A stretch of 64,000 bases of DNA from Lachnospiraceae bacterium (GTDB lineage: Bacteria > Bacillota > Clostridia > Lachnospirales > Lachnospiraceae), in assembly GCA_021200995.1 (NCBI GenBank), contig JAJQFS010000045.1:1-64000 (forward strand), written 5' to 3'. Position 1 is the stretch's first letter. Every line of letters starts with the position of its first letter. Shown here in pieces: positions 18,842 to 26,894 of this stretch. The position numbers and the translations under genes are program-made. The notes beneath the pieces were generated by a model. The model did not search any database. It saw only the letters and a list, made by a program, of their open reading frames with translations, and was not told the origin of the DNA.

Positions 18842-19003
18842 TGTACCGCAGGAAGCGACATTTTCCAATTCATTTTTGAGGGATTCATCTGTTTTCCGCA
18901 AATGCGTCTGGATCAGACGGCGGAGCATTTCCTCTGGAGTGCAGCGGGAGAGGAATTCTCGTTCAACTATATACGATATTTTTTCCGATTTCTTTTCTCT
19001 CAC
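18779..19003 (-). CDS. Small ORF overlapping the recombinase start, uncertain
   Basis: A 74-codon frame from a GTG with GGGAG upstream. It contains a segment EFLSRCTPEEMLRRLIQTHL that looks like real protein. Its last 20 codons are the ATG and N-terminus expected for the recombinase, so the frame may be an upstream gene fused by the A6 frameshift to the recombinase beginning. I do not recognise a function. Confidence 0.35.
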   Translation of the reverse strand: MREKKSEKISYIVEREFLSRCTPEEMLRRLIQTHLRKTDESLKNELENVASCGTMTTGTAVERSLPRKNKLFST

Positions 19004-19530
19004 CTGATGTCTCCCGTTTCTTCATCTGTAAAACATATGGGGCAGAGCTTATCCCATATACGTCCTTATTTGTTCTTGAAAAGAACACTTTAGAAAACCA
19101 TATTTCGGGGAAAAGGGTGTTTTTATTGCAGCGGTGGAAAGGTTCATATCGCTGCGGTATAATATTGGCGGGAAAAATTTTTCAAAAAAATTTTGAGGTT
19201 TTGGCAACCTGCGGCGAAAAAAGGTACTTATAGGGTGAAAAGGCCTTTCAGTTCGTTGCGAGGAGGTGAATACGTAGATGAACAAGCCCATCCGATTACA
19301 CGCATACCGTATATAGCTTTAAACGTGGTGGCTCAAATGATTATTACTTACAATGGTCACTTACAGCTAATAAATCAGAAGCTTTTCCGGGTTCTCTTGA
19401 CCATTGCAGTTTAGAGTGATATAATACACATATGCTTTGTACTGTAAATGTAGGTTCTACGACAAATCAATGACAAATATGGGCTGACAATGCAGTAAAT
19501 TTGCCATAAGTTTAGAAAGGAATTGATGCT
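19004..19530. other. Non-coding stretch with a leader-like mini-ORF and a promoter
   Basis: No full-size gene. A perfect Shine-Dalgarno AGGAGGTGAA (19261-19270) precedes a 12-codon ORF at 19278-19316 (MNKPIRLHAYRI). An overlapping frame, 19282-19416, without a start codon, reads like protein (a KRGGSNDYYLQW-type segment) and may be a decayed gene. A TATAAT lies near 19156 without a good -35. The AT-rich part 19160-19200 shows AAAAATTTTT-type self-complementarity. Confidence 0.4.
19397..19425 (+). promoter_or_regulatory. Promoter for the small membrane protein gene
   Basis: TTGACC (19397-19402), a 17-base spacer and a consensus TATAAT (19420-19425), about 100 bases before the ATG at 19531. 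Confidence 0.7.
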
Positions 19531-19767
19531 ATGAATACTGAGCATATATCAAATCAAGGTAACAAAAGTATCTACTGCTGTTCACATATATTAATCGGAA
19601 TCTTTAACATTGTTGTTTTTATATGTGGAACATTTTTGCTTACAATCAACCTTTTCTTTTCAGGCGACAATTTTAGCATGTACATTACATATATTGCCCT
19701 TATCATGTTGATTGTACCAACACTTTACTATCTGTTTTTATTGATTAAAAGTGCGAAATGGAAATAA
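19531..19767 (+). CDS. Small membrane protein, two predicted helices, unknown
   Basis: A 78-residue protein with two hydrophobic stretches (about residues 18-42 and 50-72), and a Lys-containing tail. AGAAAGGA precedes the ATG, and a good promoter lies upstream, so it is likely expressed. I do not recognise a family. It is AT-rich like the rest of the element cargo and lies upstream of the TOTE-type gene on the same strand. Confidence 0.6.
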   Translation: MNTEHISNQGNKSIYCCSHILIGIFNIVVFICGTFLLTINLFFSGDNFSMYITYIALIMLIVPTLYYLFLLIKSAKWK

Positions 19768-19904
19768 GCTTATATGCAGACTGCACTGAGCTTTTGAGAT
19801 ATCGGGCTTTGTTTTTTCCCATAACAATCCCGACAAAAACACAACATCGTCAACGATTATAAGCGTAAGTGGGAAAATAATTATCAAAAAAGGGGTACAG
19901 GACA

Positions 19905-20225
19905 ATGAATAAAAAGCAAAATATTCTGAAAATCGTACAACTCATATCCGCTGTTGCCTTAATCGTTTCAGTTTTTGTAGCGATTGATTTAGGTATCAAT
20001 TATGCATCGGCACTTGTCCCAGCTTTGAATGATGGAATGGGATTTAGAAGTATTTTACATGGCTTCTTGAGAATATTTGGAGATGGTGTCATGCAGTTAG
20101 AAGATTTTTTCTTTGCGTTTGAAAAATCCTTATGGATTGCTTTCTTCATAATGGTGGAGAATATTGTGCTTGCTTTGTATATCCGATACCATAAGCCAAA
20201 AGGGACAGACGAACAACTGAAATAA
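19905..20225 (+). CDS. Small membrane protein, unknown
   Basis: A 106-residue protein with hydrophobic segments near residues 10-35 and 78-95 separated by a polar region. An AAAGGGG-type site precedes the ATG. It follows the 78-residue membrane protein by 137 bases, and the pair may be one unit. No recognisable domain; a DUF2975-like fold is possible but I cannot support it. Confidence 0.6.
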   Translation: MNKKQNILKIVQLISAVALIVSVFVAIDLGINYASALVPALNDGMGFRSILHGFLRIFGDGVMQLEDFFFAFEKSLWIAFFIMVENIVLALYIRYHKPKGTDEQLK

Positions 20226-20278
20226 AATCATATGGGCGGTTAAGCATTCTTGGGCTTAAGCACCTTGTCTGCCGTAAA

Positions 20279-20341
20279 GCAAAACAGGCGGCGGCTGTCA
20301 ACGGCGGGCGTATGCCCGTTGACTGCCGTTGCCTGTTTTGC
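20279..20341. repeat. Long hairpin in the element
   Basis: GCAAAACAGGC...GCCTGTTTTGC encloses a further stem built on GTCAACGG/CCGTTGAC, giving about 25 paired bases with few mismatches and a small GC-rich loop. The gap 20226-20625 holds no convincing gene besides this. It is not followed by a T tract. It could be a transfer or replication origin relic or a protein-binding palindrome. Confidence 0.65.
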
Positions 20342-20557
20342 TATCTTCCCTTTAGCGGTACGGAATAGCGGTGGGACTACCATCCCTGTCTGTGTTTTAT
20401 TTCCCGCTTCTTTAATAACCATGAGCATTTGCACATGGATTATACACCAGCAAAAGCGATAAGGTTTTTCGCTTATGTCTTATTTCATATACTGTGAAAA
20501 AAATAAAAGCACACTTCAAATACGCATTCATTACACATTCAAAATCTTCAGAATTTA

Positions 20558-20586
20558 TTGCAACAATTTCATCTTGAAGTTATAAT
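20558..20586 (+). promoter_or_regulatory. Promoter of the TOTE-type gene
   Basis: TTGCAA (20558-20563), a 17-base spacer and consensus TATAAT (20581-20586), 40 bases before the start codon. Confidence 0.75.
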
Positions 20587-20625
20587 TACGAAAGTTGCAT
20601 TGCCATAAACAAACAAGGAGAAGGA

Positions 20626-23610
20626 ATGAGCCAGAAGGAATCCTCACAGAACCATACAGATGAGATTGAAGAATTGCAATCCAGGATACAGATACTGGAG
20701 AATGAGAACCGACTTCTGAAGGAACGCCTTGAAGAAAGTGGTGTTTCATATACAGATATTATATCCGGTGTCGATAATGCTTCCGTGGCTCTGTACGATC
20801 CGAACCAGGGCGCCCGTATCAGGAAATTTGAGATTACGGATAAGGTCGCAAATGATTTTTTTATGATGTTCTGTCGCGGAAGAAAAGATGTGTATGAGCT
20901 TCGCTATACCAATCCCAGGACAGGGAAAACTGGTTATTATACACAATGCTTTAACCGTTGGGATCAAAGCTGCCATATGCAGCAAAAAGACGGGGTTCGA
21001 TGCAGAGATTGTGAACTAAGGGCATATAAACCGATCACGCTGTCTCTCATCAGGGCGCATATGATTGGAGCAGATCCTAACGGAAATGATGTGGTAGCAA
21101 TATATCCTATGCACGAAAATAATCTTTGCCAACTGCTCGTATTTGATTTTGATAATCATGCAAAGGGCGCGGAGCAGGAAGATTACGCGAACGTTGATGA
21201 CAGCTGGAAAGAGGAAATCAATGCCTTGCGGCGCATTTGTAAAAATCTGGATGTGGATGCCGTGGTGGAACGGTCAAGGTCGGGGAATGGCGCGCACCTG
21301 TGGATATTTTTTAAGGAAATGGTTCCGGCCAGATTAGCGAGAAGATTTGGATTTGCGCTGCTTGAGAAGGGAGCGGAATCTGTCAATCTTAAGTCGTTTA
21401 AGTACTATGATCGTATGATACCGACGCAGGATACTCTTCCGGAGGGCGGGCTTGGGAATGTGATTGCACTTCCTCTGCAGGGGCTGGCTCTGAAAAAGGG
21501 AAATAGTGCTTTCGTTGATGAAAACTGGAATGCGTACGAGGATCAGTTGAAAGTACTTGCCGGCACAAAACGATTAACCAGACAGACACTGGAAGATTAT
21601 CTTTCCTTATGGTACAGCGCGGAAAATATTGGTGAAGATGACGGGAATGATTCTCCATGGGATAAAAATTCTGAGTTTGACGCAGGCGGGGTGAAGGGAG
21701 TTGTACATATCGTGCTGGCGGATCGTATTTATATAGATTCCTCCGGAATGTCCAATAAGGTAAAAAGACAGCTTCGGCGTATGGCGACATTTTCAAATAA
21801 GCAGTATTTTCAGAATCAGGCAATGGATATGCCAAATTATGATGAATGCAGGTTTATTTATCTTGGAAGTGATGAAGGAAAATATATTGTCCTGCCGCGT
21901 GGCCTCAGGGAGAAAATCCTGCAGAAATTTGATAATGCAAGGATCAGATATGATATTGAGGATAAGAGGACGGATGGCCACAGAATTCATGTTACATTTA
22001 AGGGAAGCTTAAGAGAGTCACAGATACCGGCCGTAGAAACCATGCTTGAAAATGAAACAGGTATACTGCATGCGGCAACTGCTTTTGGCAAGACAGTGGT
22101 ATGCTGCGATATGATTGCAAGAAGAGGTGTAAATACTTTAATTCTTGTGGACCGAGCGGATCCGATGAATCAATGGCTAAAACGTTTGGAGAAATTCCTG
22201 GACATCGATGAGGAATTGCCGGAATATAAAACAAAAACTGGACAGACGAGGAAAAGAAAATCTTTGATCGGAAATCTCCAGGGAAATCATGATACCCTGA
22301 CCGGTATTGTGGATGTGGCAATGATCCGATCCCTAAAAAGGAAAGATGGTTTTCATCCGCTGCTTAAGGAGTACACGCAGGTATATTTTGACGAATGTCA
22401 CCATGCTGCCTCTGACAGTGCGATAGAGGTGTTACAGGAAATTAATGCAAAGTATGTATATGGGGTTACTGCGACACCGAAACGTGGTGATGGGAAAGAA
22501 AAAATAAATGAGTTCCTACTTGGACCAATCAGGTACAGATTTACGGCAAAGGACAGAGCCAGGGAGCAGAATATTGATCATCTGGTATACCCGCGTTTTA
22601 CCCGGACAGTAAAGCCCCATCATTTGTCTGCGGCACCATATGGTAATGATGCCTATGAATTGATAAGAAACAATGACGTCAGGGATGAACAGATCATCAG
22701 GGATGTGGCGGATTGCGTGAAGGCAGGCAGAACTCCAGTCGTATTGACGAAATATGTTGACCATGCAAAGAAACTGTCTGACAGGCTGAAAAAATATGCC
22801 GACAGACTGATCTTACTTACAGGTTCCAACGGAACGAAAGCGCGCAGGGCACAGGTGGATGAGCTTAACGCGGTGGAAGCATCGGAGAGCCTTATTCTGG
22901 TGGGAACAGGATCGTTACTTGGTGAGGGTTTTGACTATCCGAGACTTGATACATTGTTTATGGCGACTCCGGTCTCCGGAGAAAATGTTGTGGAACAGTA
23001 TGTCGGACGTTTGAACAGGGATTATGACGGGAAAGAAAACGTTATTGTTTATGATTATGTAGACAGCCATATTCCAAAGTTCGATAAAATGTATGCCGCC
23101 AGGCTCAGGGCATATAAGAAAATCGGATATGAAATCTGTGTCAGTATGGATGGAGAAAAACAGAAGGCAAATGCAATCTACGATATAGAATCATATGCGG
23201 AAATATACTGGAAAGATCTTGAAGAGGCCAGAGAAGAAGTTATAATATCCAGCCCCAGATTAAACAATCAGAAGGTGAACTGTATCATTTCTGTGCTTGA
23301 AAGGCGACAGGAGTCAGGCCTTAAAGTTACGATTGTTACCTGGCACCCCGATGCCTATATGTATGGCAGGGATGATGTACGAATGGAACTTATGGAAAGA
23401 CTTCGGAAAGCGGGATTTGAGATCCGCCTTATGGAGAATTCCTGTGAGCATTATGCGGTGATTGATCATGAAATTGTCTGGTATGGAAGTATGAACTTGC
23501 TGTCAAAAGAAGATGCTGAGGATAATCTGATGAGAGTCTGCAGCAAAGAAATTGCGGCGGAACTTTTGGAGATGACCTTTGGTACTGAACATATTATGCA
23601 GAAATGGTGA
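20626..23610 (+). CDS. TOTE conflict system primase-helicase-PLD nuclease protein
   Basis: A 994-residue multidomain protein. An N-terminal coiled coil (residues 10-38) is followed by a Cys-rich zinc site (C108, C116, C126, C129). An archaeo-eukaryotic primase core has DFD at 174-176 and SGNGAHLW at 219-226. An SF2 helicase carries Walker A (ATAFGKT, about 484-490), DECH at 589-592, TATPKRGDGK, and the final QYVGRLNRD motif. A phospholipase D-like domain ends the protein (HYAVIDHEIVWYGSMN near 942), in which the usual HxK lysine is Ala. This architecture is that of TOTE conflict-system proteins, proposed anti-invader systems. It has its own promoter and AAGGAG site. Confidence 0.85.
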   Translation: MSQKESSQNHTDEIEELQSRIQILENENRLLKERLEESGVSYTDIISGVDNASVALYDPNQGARIRKFEITDKVANDFFMMFCRGRKDVYELRYTNPRTGKTGYYTQCFNRWDQSCHMQQKDGVRCRDCELRAYKPITLSLIRAHMIGADPNGNDVVAIYPMHENNLCQLLVFDFDNHAKGAEQEDYANVDDSWKEEINALRRICKNLDVDAVVERSRSGNGAHLWIFFKEMVPARLARRFGFALLEKGAESVNLKSFKYYDRMIPTQDTLPEGGLGNVIALPLQGLALKKGNSAFVDENWNAYEDQLKVLAGTKRLTRQTLEDYLSLWYSAENIGEDDGNDSPWDKNSEFDAGGVKGVVHIVLADRIYIDSSGMSNKVKRQLRRMATFSNKQYFQNQAMDMPNYDECRFIYLGSDEGKYIVLPRGLREKILQKFDNARIRYDIEDKRTDGHRIHVTFKGSLRESQIPAVETMLENETGILHAATAFGKTVVCCDMIARRGVNTLILVDRADPMNQWLKRLEKFLDIDEELPEYKTKTGQTRKRKSLIGNLQGNHDTLTGIVDVAMIRSLKRKDGFHPLLKEYTQVYFDECHHAASDSAIEVLQEINAKYVYGVTATPKRGDGKEKINEFLLGPIRYRFTAKDRAREQNIDHLVYPRFTRTVKPHHLSAAPYGNDAYELIRNNDVRDEQIIRDVADCVKAGRTPVVLTKYVDHAKKLSDRLKKYADRLILLTGSNGTKARRAQVDELNAVEASESLILVGTGSLLGEGFDYPRLDTLFMATPVSGENVVEQYVGRLNRDYDGKENVIVYDYVDSHIPKFDKMYAARLRAYKKIGYEICVSMDGEKQKANAIYDIESYAEIYWKDLEEAREEVIISSPRLNNQKVNCIISVLERRQESGLKVTIVTWHPDAYMYGRDDVRMELMERLRKAGFEIRLMENSCEHYAVIDHEIVWYGSMNLLSKEDAEDNLMRVCSKEIAAELLEMTFGTEHIMQKW

Positions 23611-23668
23611 TGGTCTATGCGTGAAGATAAATGAGATTCAAAACTCAAAAATCTGTATTTAATGCTTC

Positions 23669-23697
23669 TTCACAAAACAGACAGGATAGATTATAAT
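23669..23697 (+). promoter_or_regulatory. Promoter of the toxin-antitoxin pair
   Basis: TTCACA (23669-23674), 17-base spacer, TATAAT (23692-23697). Confidence 0.65.
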
Positions 23698-23745
23698 GTA
23701 GCCAAAGGCAGGACAATGAAAGATTTTAAAGCAGGAGGTTTCCTT

Positions 23746-23988
23746 ATGAGTACAATAGAAGCAACCATGTCCATGATGGAAGTAATGCCGGAAGAGGCAA
23801 GAATAAAGGTGATGAAGTATACGCAGCAGCTCTTTACGTCCAGAAAACCGGCGAATCCATTTGTCCCGTTGACAACAGATCAAATTCTTTCAGATCTTGA
23901 TGAAGCACATCGTCAAATCGAGGACGGAAAGGGCATTCCGGCTGACGAGGCCATGGCAGAGATGGGGAGGCGGCATGGATTCATTTAA
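23746..23988 (+). CDS. Type II antitoxin, RelB/Phd-like small protein
   Basis: An 80-residue protein whose C-terminal half (LSDLDEAHRQIEDGKGIPADEAMAEM) resembles the toxin-wrapping tail of RelE/ParE antitoxins. The role is inferred mainly from its overlap with the toxin gene. GGAGG precedes the ATG at 23746; an in-frame upstream ATG at 23662 lies before the promoter and is rejected. The N-terminal DNA-binding fold is not recognisable by eye. Confidence 0.7.
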   Translation: MSTIEATMSMMEVMPEEARIKVMKYTQQLFTSRKPANPFVPLTTDQILSDLDEAHRQIEDGKGIPADEAMAEMGRRHGFI

Positions 23989-24304
23989 TGTGATTATGGC
24001 TCCACGTGCCTGGAATCAGTTAAATGAGTTTGTGGATTATATTCAGTTTACGTTGCTGAACGAACAGGCAACGGAAAGTGTTTACAATGACGCCCTGGAA
24101 ACGATAGAAAAGCTCAGAATTGCCGCGGACAGTCTGCAATATTGCAGAAATTCCAGACTCAGAAAAAGGGGATACCGCGCGATAAATTTCAGGCGCCATC
24201 AATATCTGATGCTGTATTTGGTGAGCGGCAGAAATGTTTATATTGAGGCGGTATATCATCAGCAACAGGATTATGAGAACACATTTGCAGAGACATTGAA
24301 CTGA
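23975..24304 (+). CDS. Type II toxin, RelE/ParE family
   Basis: A 109-residue basic protein with the RelE/ParE plan: an N-terminal strand followed by AWNQLNEFVDYIQ helices, LRKRGYRAINFRRHQYLMLYLVSGRNVYIEAVYHQQQDY forming the beta-sheet core, and the terminal histidine/tyrosine block. The ATG at 23975 follows GGGGAGG, and the gene overlaps the antitoxin by 14 bases. Such pairs stabilise mobile elements; whether it is an mRNA interferase or a gyrase poison cannot be told here. Confidence 0.8.
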   Translation: MDSFNVIMAPRAWNQLNEFVDYIQFTLLNEQATESVYNDALETIEKLRIAADSLQYCRNSRLRKRGYRAINFRRHQYLMLYLVSGRNVYIEAVYHQQQDYENTFAETLN

Positions 24305-24378
24305 GATATTATAAAAAGGCCTCGCTGTCAGTTCAGAGGAAAGTTGATGGAAGGTCGTACGAATTATATTACCACCTG

Positions 24379-24425
24379 GGCAGTCGTTTCTTTCAGGGAC
24401 AGCGGCTGCCTTTCTTTTATTTTTC
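24379..24425 (+). terminator. Terminator after the toxin gene, at the element right end
   Basis: GGCAGTCG/CGGCTGCC forms an 8-bp stem with a 16-base loop, followed by TTTCTTTTATTTTT. It stands 13 bases inside the right attachment core. Confidence 0.7.
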
Positions 24426-24437
24426 CGCAACTGACTT

Positions 24438-24445
24438 CCGCCGTG
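24438..24445. repeat. Right attachment core
   Basis: CCGCCGTG, identical to the left core. To its right the amidase N-terminal codons run on the minus strand. The element sequence just inside both ends shows an imperfect inverted similarity (CAGTAAATTGCG on the left, CGCAACTGAC on the right). Confidence 0.75.
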
Positions 24446-24484
24446 CCCCGCGTCCAATATCACTGTAGCCATAGATTTTACCAT
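24438..24484 (-). pseudogene. N-acetylmuramoyl-L-alanine amidase, 5' fragment
   Basis: On the minus strand, ATG codons at 24484 and 24472 lead into MATVILDAGHGG, the canonical first strand and zinc-His motif of Amidase_3. After the octamer the frame runs into element sequence. It is the missing start of the fragment at 16396-16893. The split fixes the insertion at the codons for the HGG of the GHGG motif. Confidence 0.88.
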
Positions 24485-24523
24485 GATTTTTTTTAACATT
24501 CTATGCCTGAGGGGTGAAAAATA

Positions 24524-24552
24524 TTGACACAAAAAGGGGATTGGGTTATTCT
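24524..24552 (+). promoter_or_regulatory. Promoter of the M15 peptidase gene
   Basis: TTGACA (24524-24529), 17-base spacer, TATTCT (24547-24552). It is divergent from the amidase 5' fragment. Confidence 0.7.
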
Positions 24553-24615
24553 GATAAATGTTGGATTGTAACGCCTGTCGCACAGCGCGGACGGGCAGTA
24601 AAAGGGGAGAACAGA

Positions 24616-26787
24616 ATGCGAAAGTCTTATCGCACAGGACGGCGGAGAAAAAGGGGCTCGACGCGTATTTTAATTGCGGTTGTGATTCTGGGGGCTGTGA
24701 TTTTCTGGCTGCTGATACTTGTGTTTCTGGTAGCGCAGAATAACAGGTCGCAGACGGCGCAGGACACTGCGCAGGTCAGTGCTTCAGTTGATTCGGAAGA
24801 TGACGGCCCGGATGATGATTCTGAGACCATTCAGTCTGCCTCGACAACGACCGCCATATCCTCCGACGACAGCTGTGTGCTGACGCAGCAGTCAGACGGA
24901 TCGATTGTGATGACCTGGCCCGCTGTCTCGGGCGCAAGCAGATATGTGGTGGAGATTACCTGGGAGGATGAGAACGGAGCGTCCCTCTACCGTACGAAGA
25001 CGCAGACTAACAGTTGTGTGCTGCGGGGACTGGGTGATGTAGGCGAGTGCACCTTAAAGGTTCGGGCCGTTATTTTTTTCGTCATTCCGAAGACGATTCT
25101 GAAGGTGAATACGGATCTGAGTGTTCCGGAAGTTTCTGATGTGGACTGGTCTTTAGATGAAAGCGCCAATACGCTCAGTGCCGTTTATTCCGTGGAAGAG
25201 GGAGATACGGTGAGCGTCTGTCTGATGGAAAACGGAGAGATTTCCGATGTGATCATGACGACGGACAGCGGTTCGGTTTCTGTCACCTTTGGCGCAGCGG
25301 GGATTCTGCCGCTGCCGGACCAGGACGAGGAGTATACCGTCGGTCTGTGTGTCAGCAGGGAGGAGGACGGCTTTCTTTTTTATGGACTGGCTTCTTCGAG
25401 CATCACGCTGAGCAGGGAAGATCTGCTGGGCAGGGAGATGGACGTTGATATCGCCTATGAGGGCGGTAATGTCTATACCTTTACCTGGAATGAAACGAAG
25501 GGCGCTTATTACCGGATACAGCAGTATAATACGGAAGTCGGCGTCTGGGTAGATGTTGCGGTAGTGTCGGCGGGAGAAGAGCTGCGTTATACGACAGCGC
25601 ACCTGCAGTTCCCGGACAGCTATACATATCGGATTATCGCGGAGGGAGGACAGACCGATTCTGAGACAGGATATGCGGCTTCCTCAGGTGAGATTTTGTG
25701 TACCACGGTGGCTTCTGTTGTTTACTGCACCGTCTGGCCGGCATTTGACCTGACGGCATACACGGACGCGAATAAAACTGCGCAGGCAGGGACAGCCGCC
25801 GCAATGCAGGCTTACTGTGTGGTGGCGGAGGAAGAGAACGGCATGTTCCCGATTCTCCTGGATGGACAAACGGCCTGGATTGAGAGCGATTACTGTCTGA
25901 TCAACCTGACGGATTATCTCGGCAGCCTGTGCAGTTATGATATTACTAACAGCTATTGCTCCAGATTTACAGTGCATGAGTTTGAAATCCCCGGTGTGAC
26001 AGGACAGGTTGTCGCCGGATTTGAGGATGTGGAGCTCACGGATGACACGTATGTGGTGCCATTGCTGTATTCCGTGGCGGATAAGCTTCTGGACGCGACC
26101 AAAAGCGCTTTGAAGCAGGGCTACAGACTCAAAATTTACGAGTCCTACCGGCCGCAGATTGCCACCAACACGCTCTATGCCACGGCAGAGCTGCTTCTGG
26201 ATCAGACGATTCCGGAGACTACCTATTTTGGAGTGGATATGGAAAGCCTGAATCTGCCCGATGCGGGGACGGTCATAGAAACTGTGACAGCCGAGGACGG
26301 CACCGTGACGGAGGTGGAGACTTCAGGGACGCTGACTTATCAGGATGTAATGGTGGGAAACAGCGGATATGGCCTGAGTTATTTCCTGGCCAAGACCAGG
26401 AGTAAGCACAATTCGGGTGTCGCCCTGGATCTGACGTTAGAGGATGCCTATACCGGTGAGGAGATCGAGATGCAGACCTCCATTCATGATCTGAGCCATT
26501 ATGCCAGCACCTCCGAGAATAATGCCAACGCCAAACTTCTGGCCAGCATCATGACGGAGGCCGGCTTTGGAACCCTGGTGTCAGAGTGGTGGCATTTCCA
26601 GGATAATGATTCCACACAGACCTCTTCCATGTCCGCGGCAGCGGTCAGTATCGAGGGATGGAAGGTGGATGACAACGGTTATCGGTACTGCTCCTCCACA
26701 GGCGTATATTATGCCGGCTGTACGGTTAATATTGGCGGCACCGCATATGAGTTTGACGCGGACGGATACCTGGTTTCCGGATTCTGA
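24616..26787 (+). CDS. Membrane-anchored M15 (D-Ala-D-Ala dipeptidase type) cell-wall peptidase
   Basis: A 723-residue protein. A basic N-terminus and one membrane helix (about residues 18-42) place the rest outside the cell. An acidic linker and fibronectin-like beta segments follow (WPAVSGASRYVVEI pattern). The peptidase domain is at about 470-670 with SKHNSGVALD near 595 and SEWWHF near 655, the zinc and catalytic motifs of VanX/VanY-type M15 enzymes. The C-terminus has a repeat of the glucan/choline-binding style (GWKVDDNGYRY...FDADGYLVSGF). It probably trims peptidoglycan stem peptides. The ATG at 24616 has AGGGGAG upstream. Confidence 0.82.
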   Translation: MRKSYRTGRRRKRGSTRILIAVVILGAVIFWLLILVFLVAQNNRSQTAQDTAQVSASVDSEDDGPDDDSETIQSASTTTAISSDDSCVLTQQSDGSIVMTWPAVSGASRYVVEITWEDENGASLYRTKTQTNSCVLRGLGDVGECTLKVRAVIFFVIPKTILKVNTDLSVPEVSDVDWSLDESANTLSAVYSVEEGDTVSVCLMENGEISDVIMTTDSGSVSVTFGAAGILPLPDQDEEYTVGLCVSREEDGFLFYGLASSSITLSREDLLGREMDVDIAYEGGNVYTFTWNETKGAYYRIQQYNTEVGVWVDVAVVSAGEELRYTTAHLQFPDSYTYRIIAEGGQTDSETGYAASSGEILCTTVASVVYCTVWPAFDLTAYTDANKTAQAGTAAAMQAYCVVAEEENGMFPILLDGQTAWIESDYCLINLTDYLGSLCSYDITNSYCSRFTVHEFEIPGVTGQVVAGFEDVELTDDTYVVPLLYSVADKLLDATKSALKQGYRLKIYESYRPQIATNTLYATAELLLDQTIPETTYFGVDMESLNLPDAGTVIETVTAEDGTVTEVETSGTLTYQDVMVGNSGYGLSYFLAKTRSKHNSGVALDLTLEDAYTGEEIEMQTSIHDLSHYASTSENNANAKLLASIMTEAGFGTLVSEWWHFQDNDSTQTSSMSAAAVSIEGWKVDDNGYRYCSSTGVYYAGCTVNIGGTAYEFDADGYLVSGF

Positions 26788-26894
26788 TTCCGACAACATA
26801 GCGGAAACGGACTGATAAATGAAGGAAAAACCTCGGGATCAGAGGTCTTATATTCATTTGAGGCATAAATGAAAAAAAGAGACGGGAGATACAC

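Larger units (their letters stand above)
16886..24445. mobile_element. Serine-recombinase element of about 7.55 kb splitting the amidase gene
   Basis: The amidase gene is interrupted, and both ends of the inserted DNA carry the same 8 bp (CCGCCGTG on the plus strand at 16886-16893 and 24438-24445). Inside are a large serine recombinase reading toward the left end, an ORF-poor left terminus, two small membrane proteins, a TOTE-type primase-helicase-PLD gene and a type II toxin-antitoxin pair. The cargo is visibly more AT-rich than the flanking genes. No relaxase or conjugation gene is present, so it is a mobilisable or defective integrative element rather than a full ICE. Confidence 0.88.

Noticed and set aside
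20240..20462. Overlapping frames on both strands through the element hairpin
   Set aside because: Both are generated by the palindrome itself; no ribosome site and no recognisable domain.
24020..24437. Extension of the amidase 5' frame into the element
   Set aside because: Beyond the octamer the translation is antisense to the toxin gene and has no amidase features.
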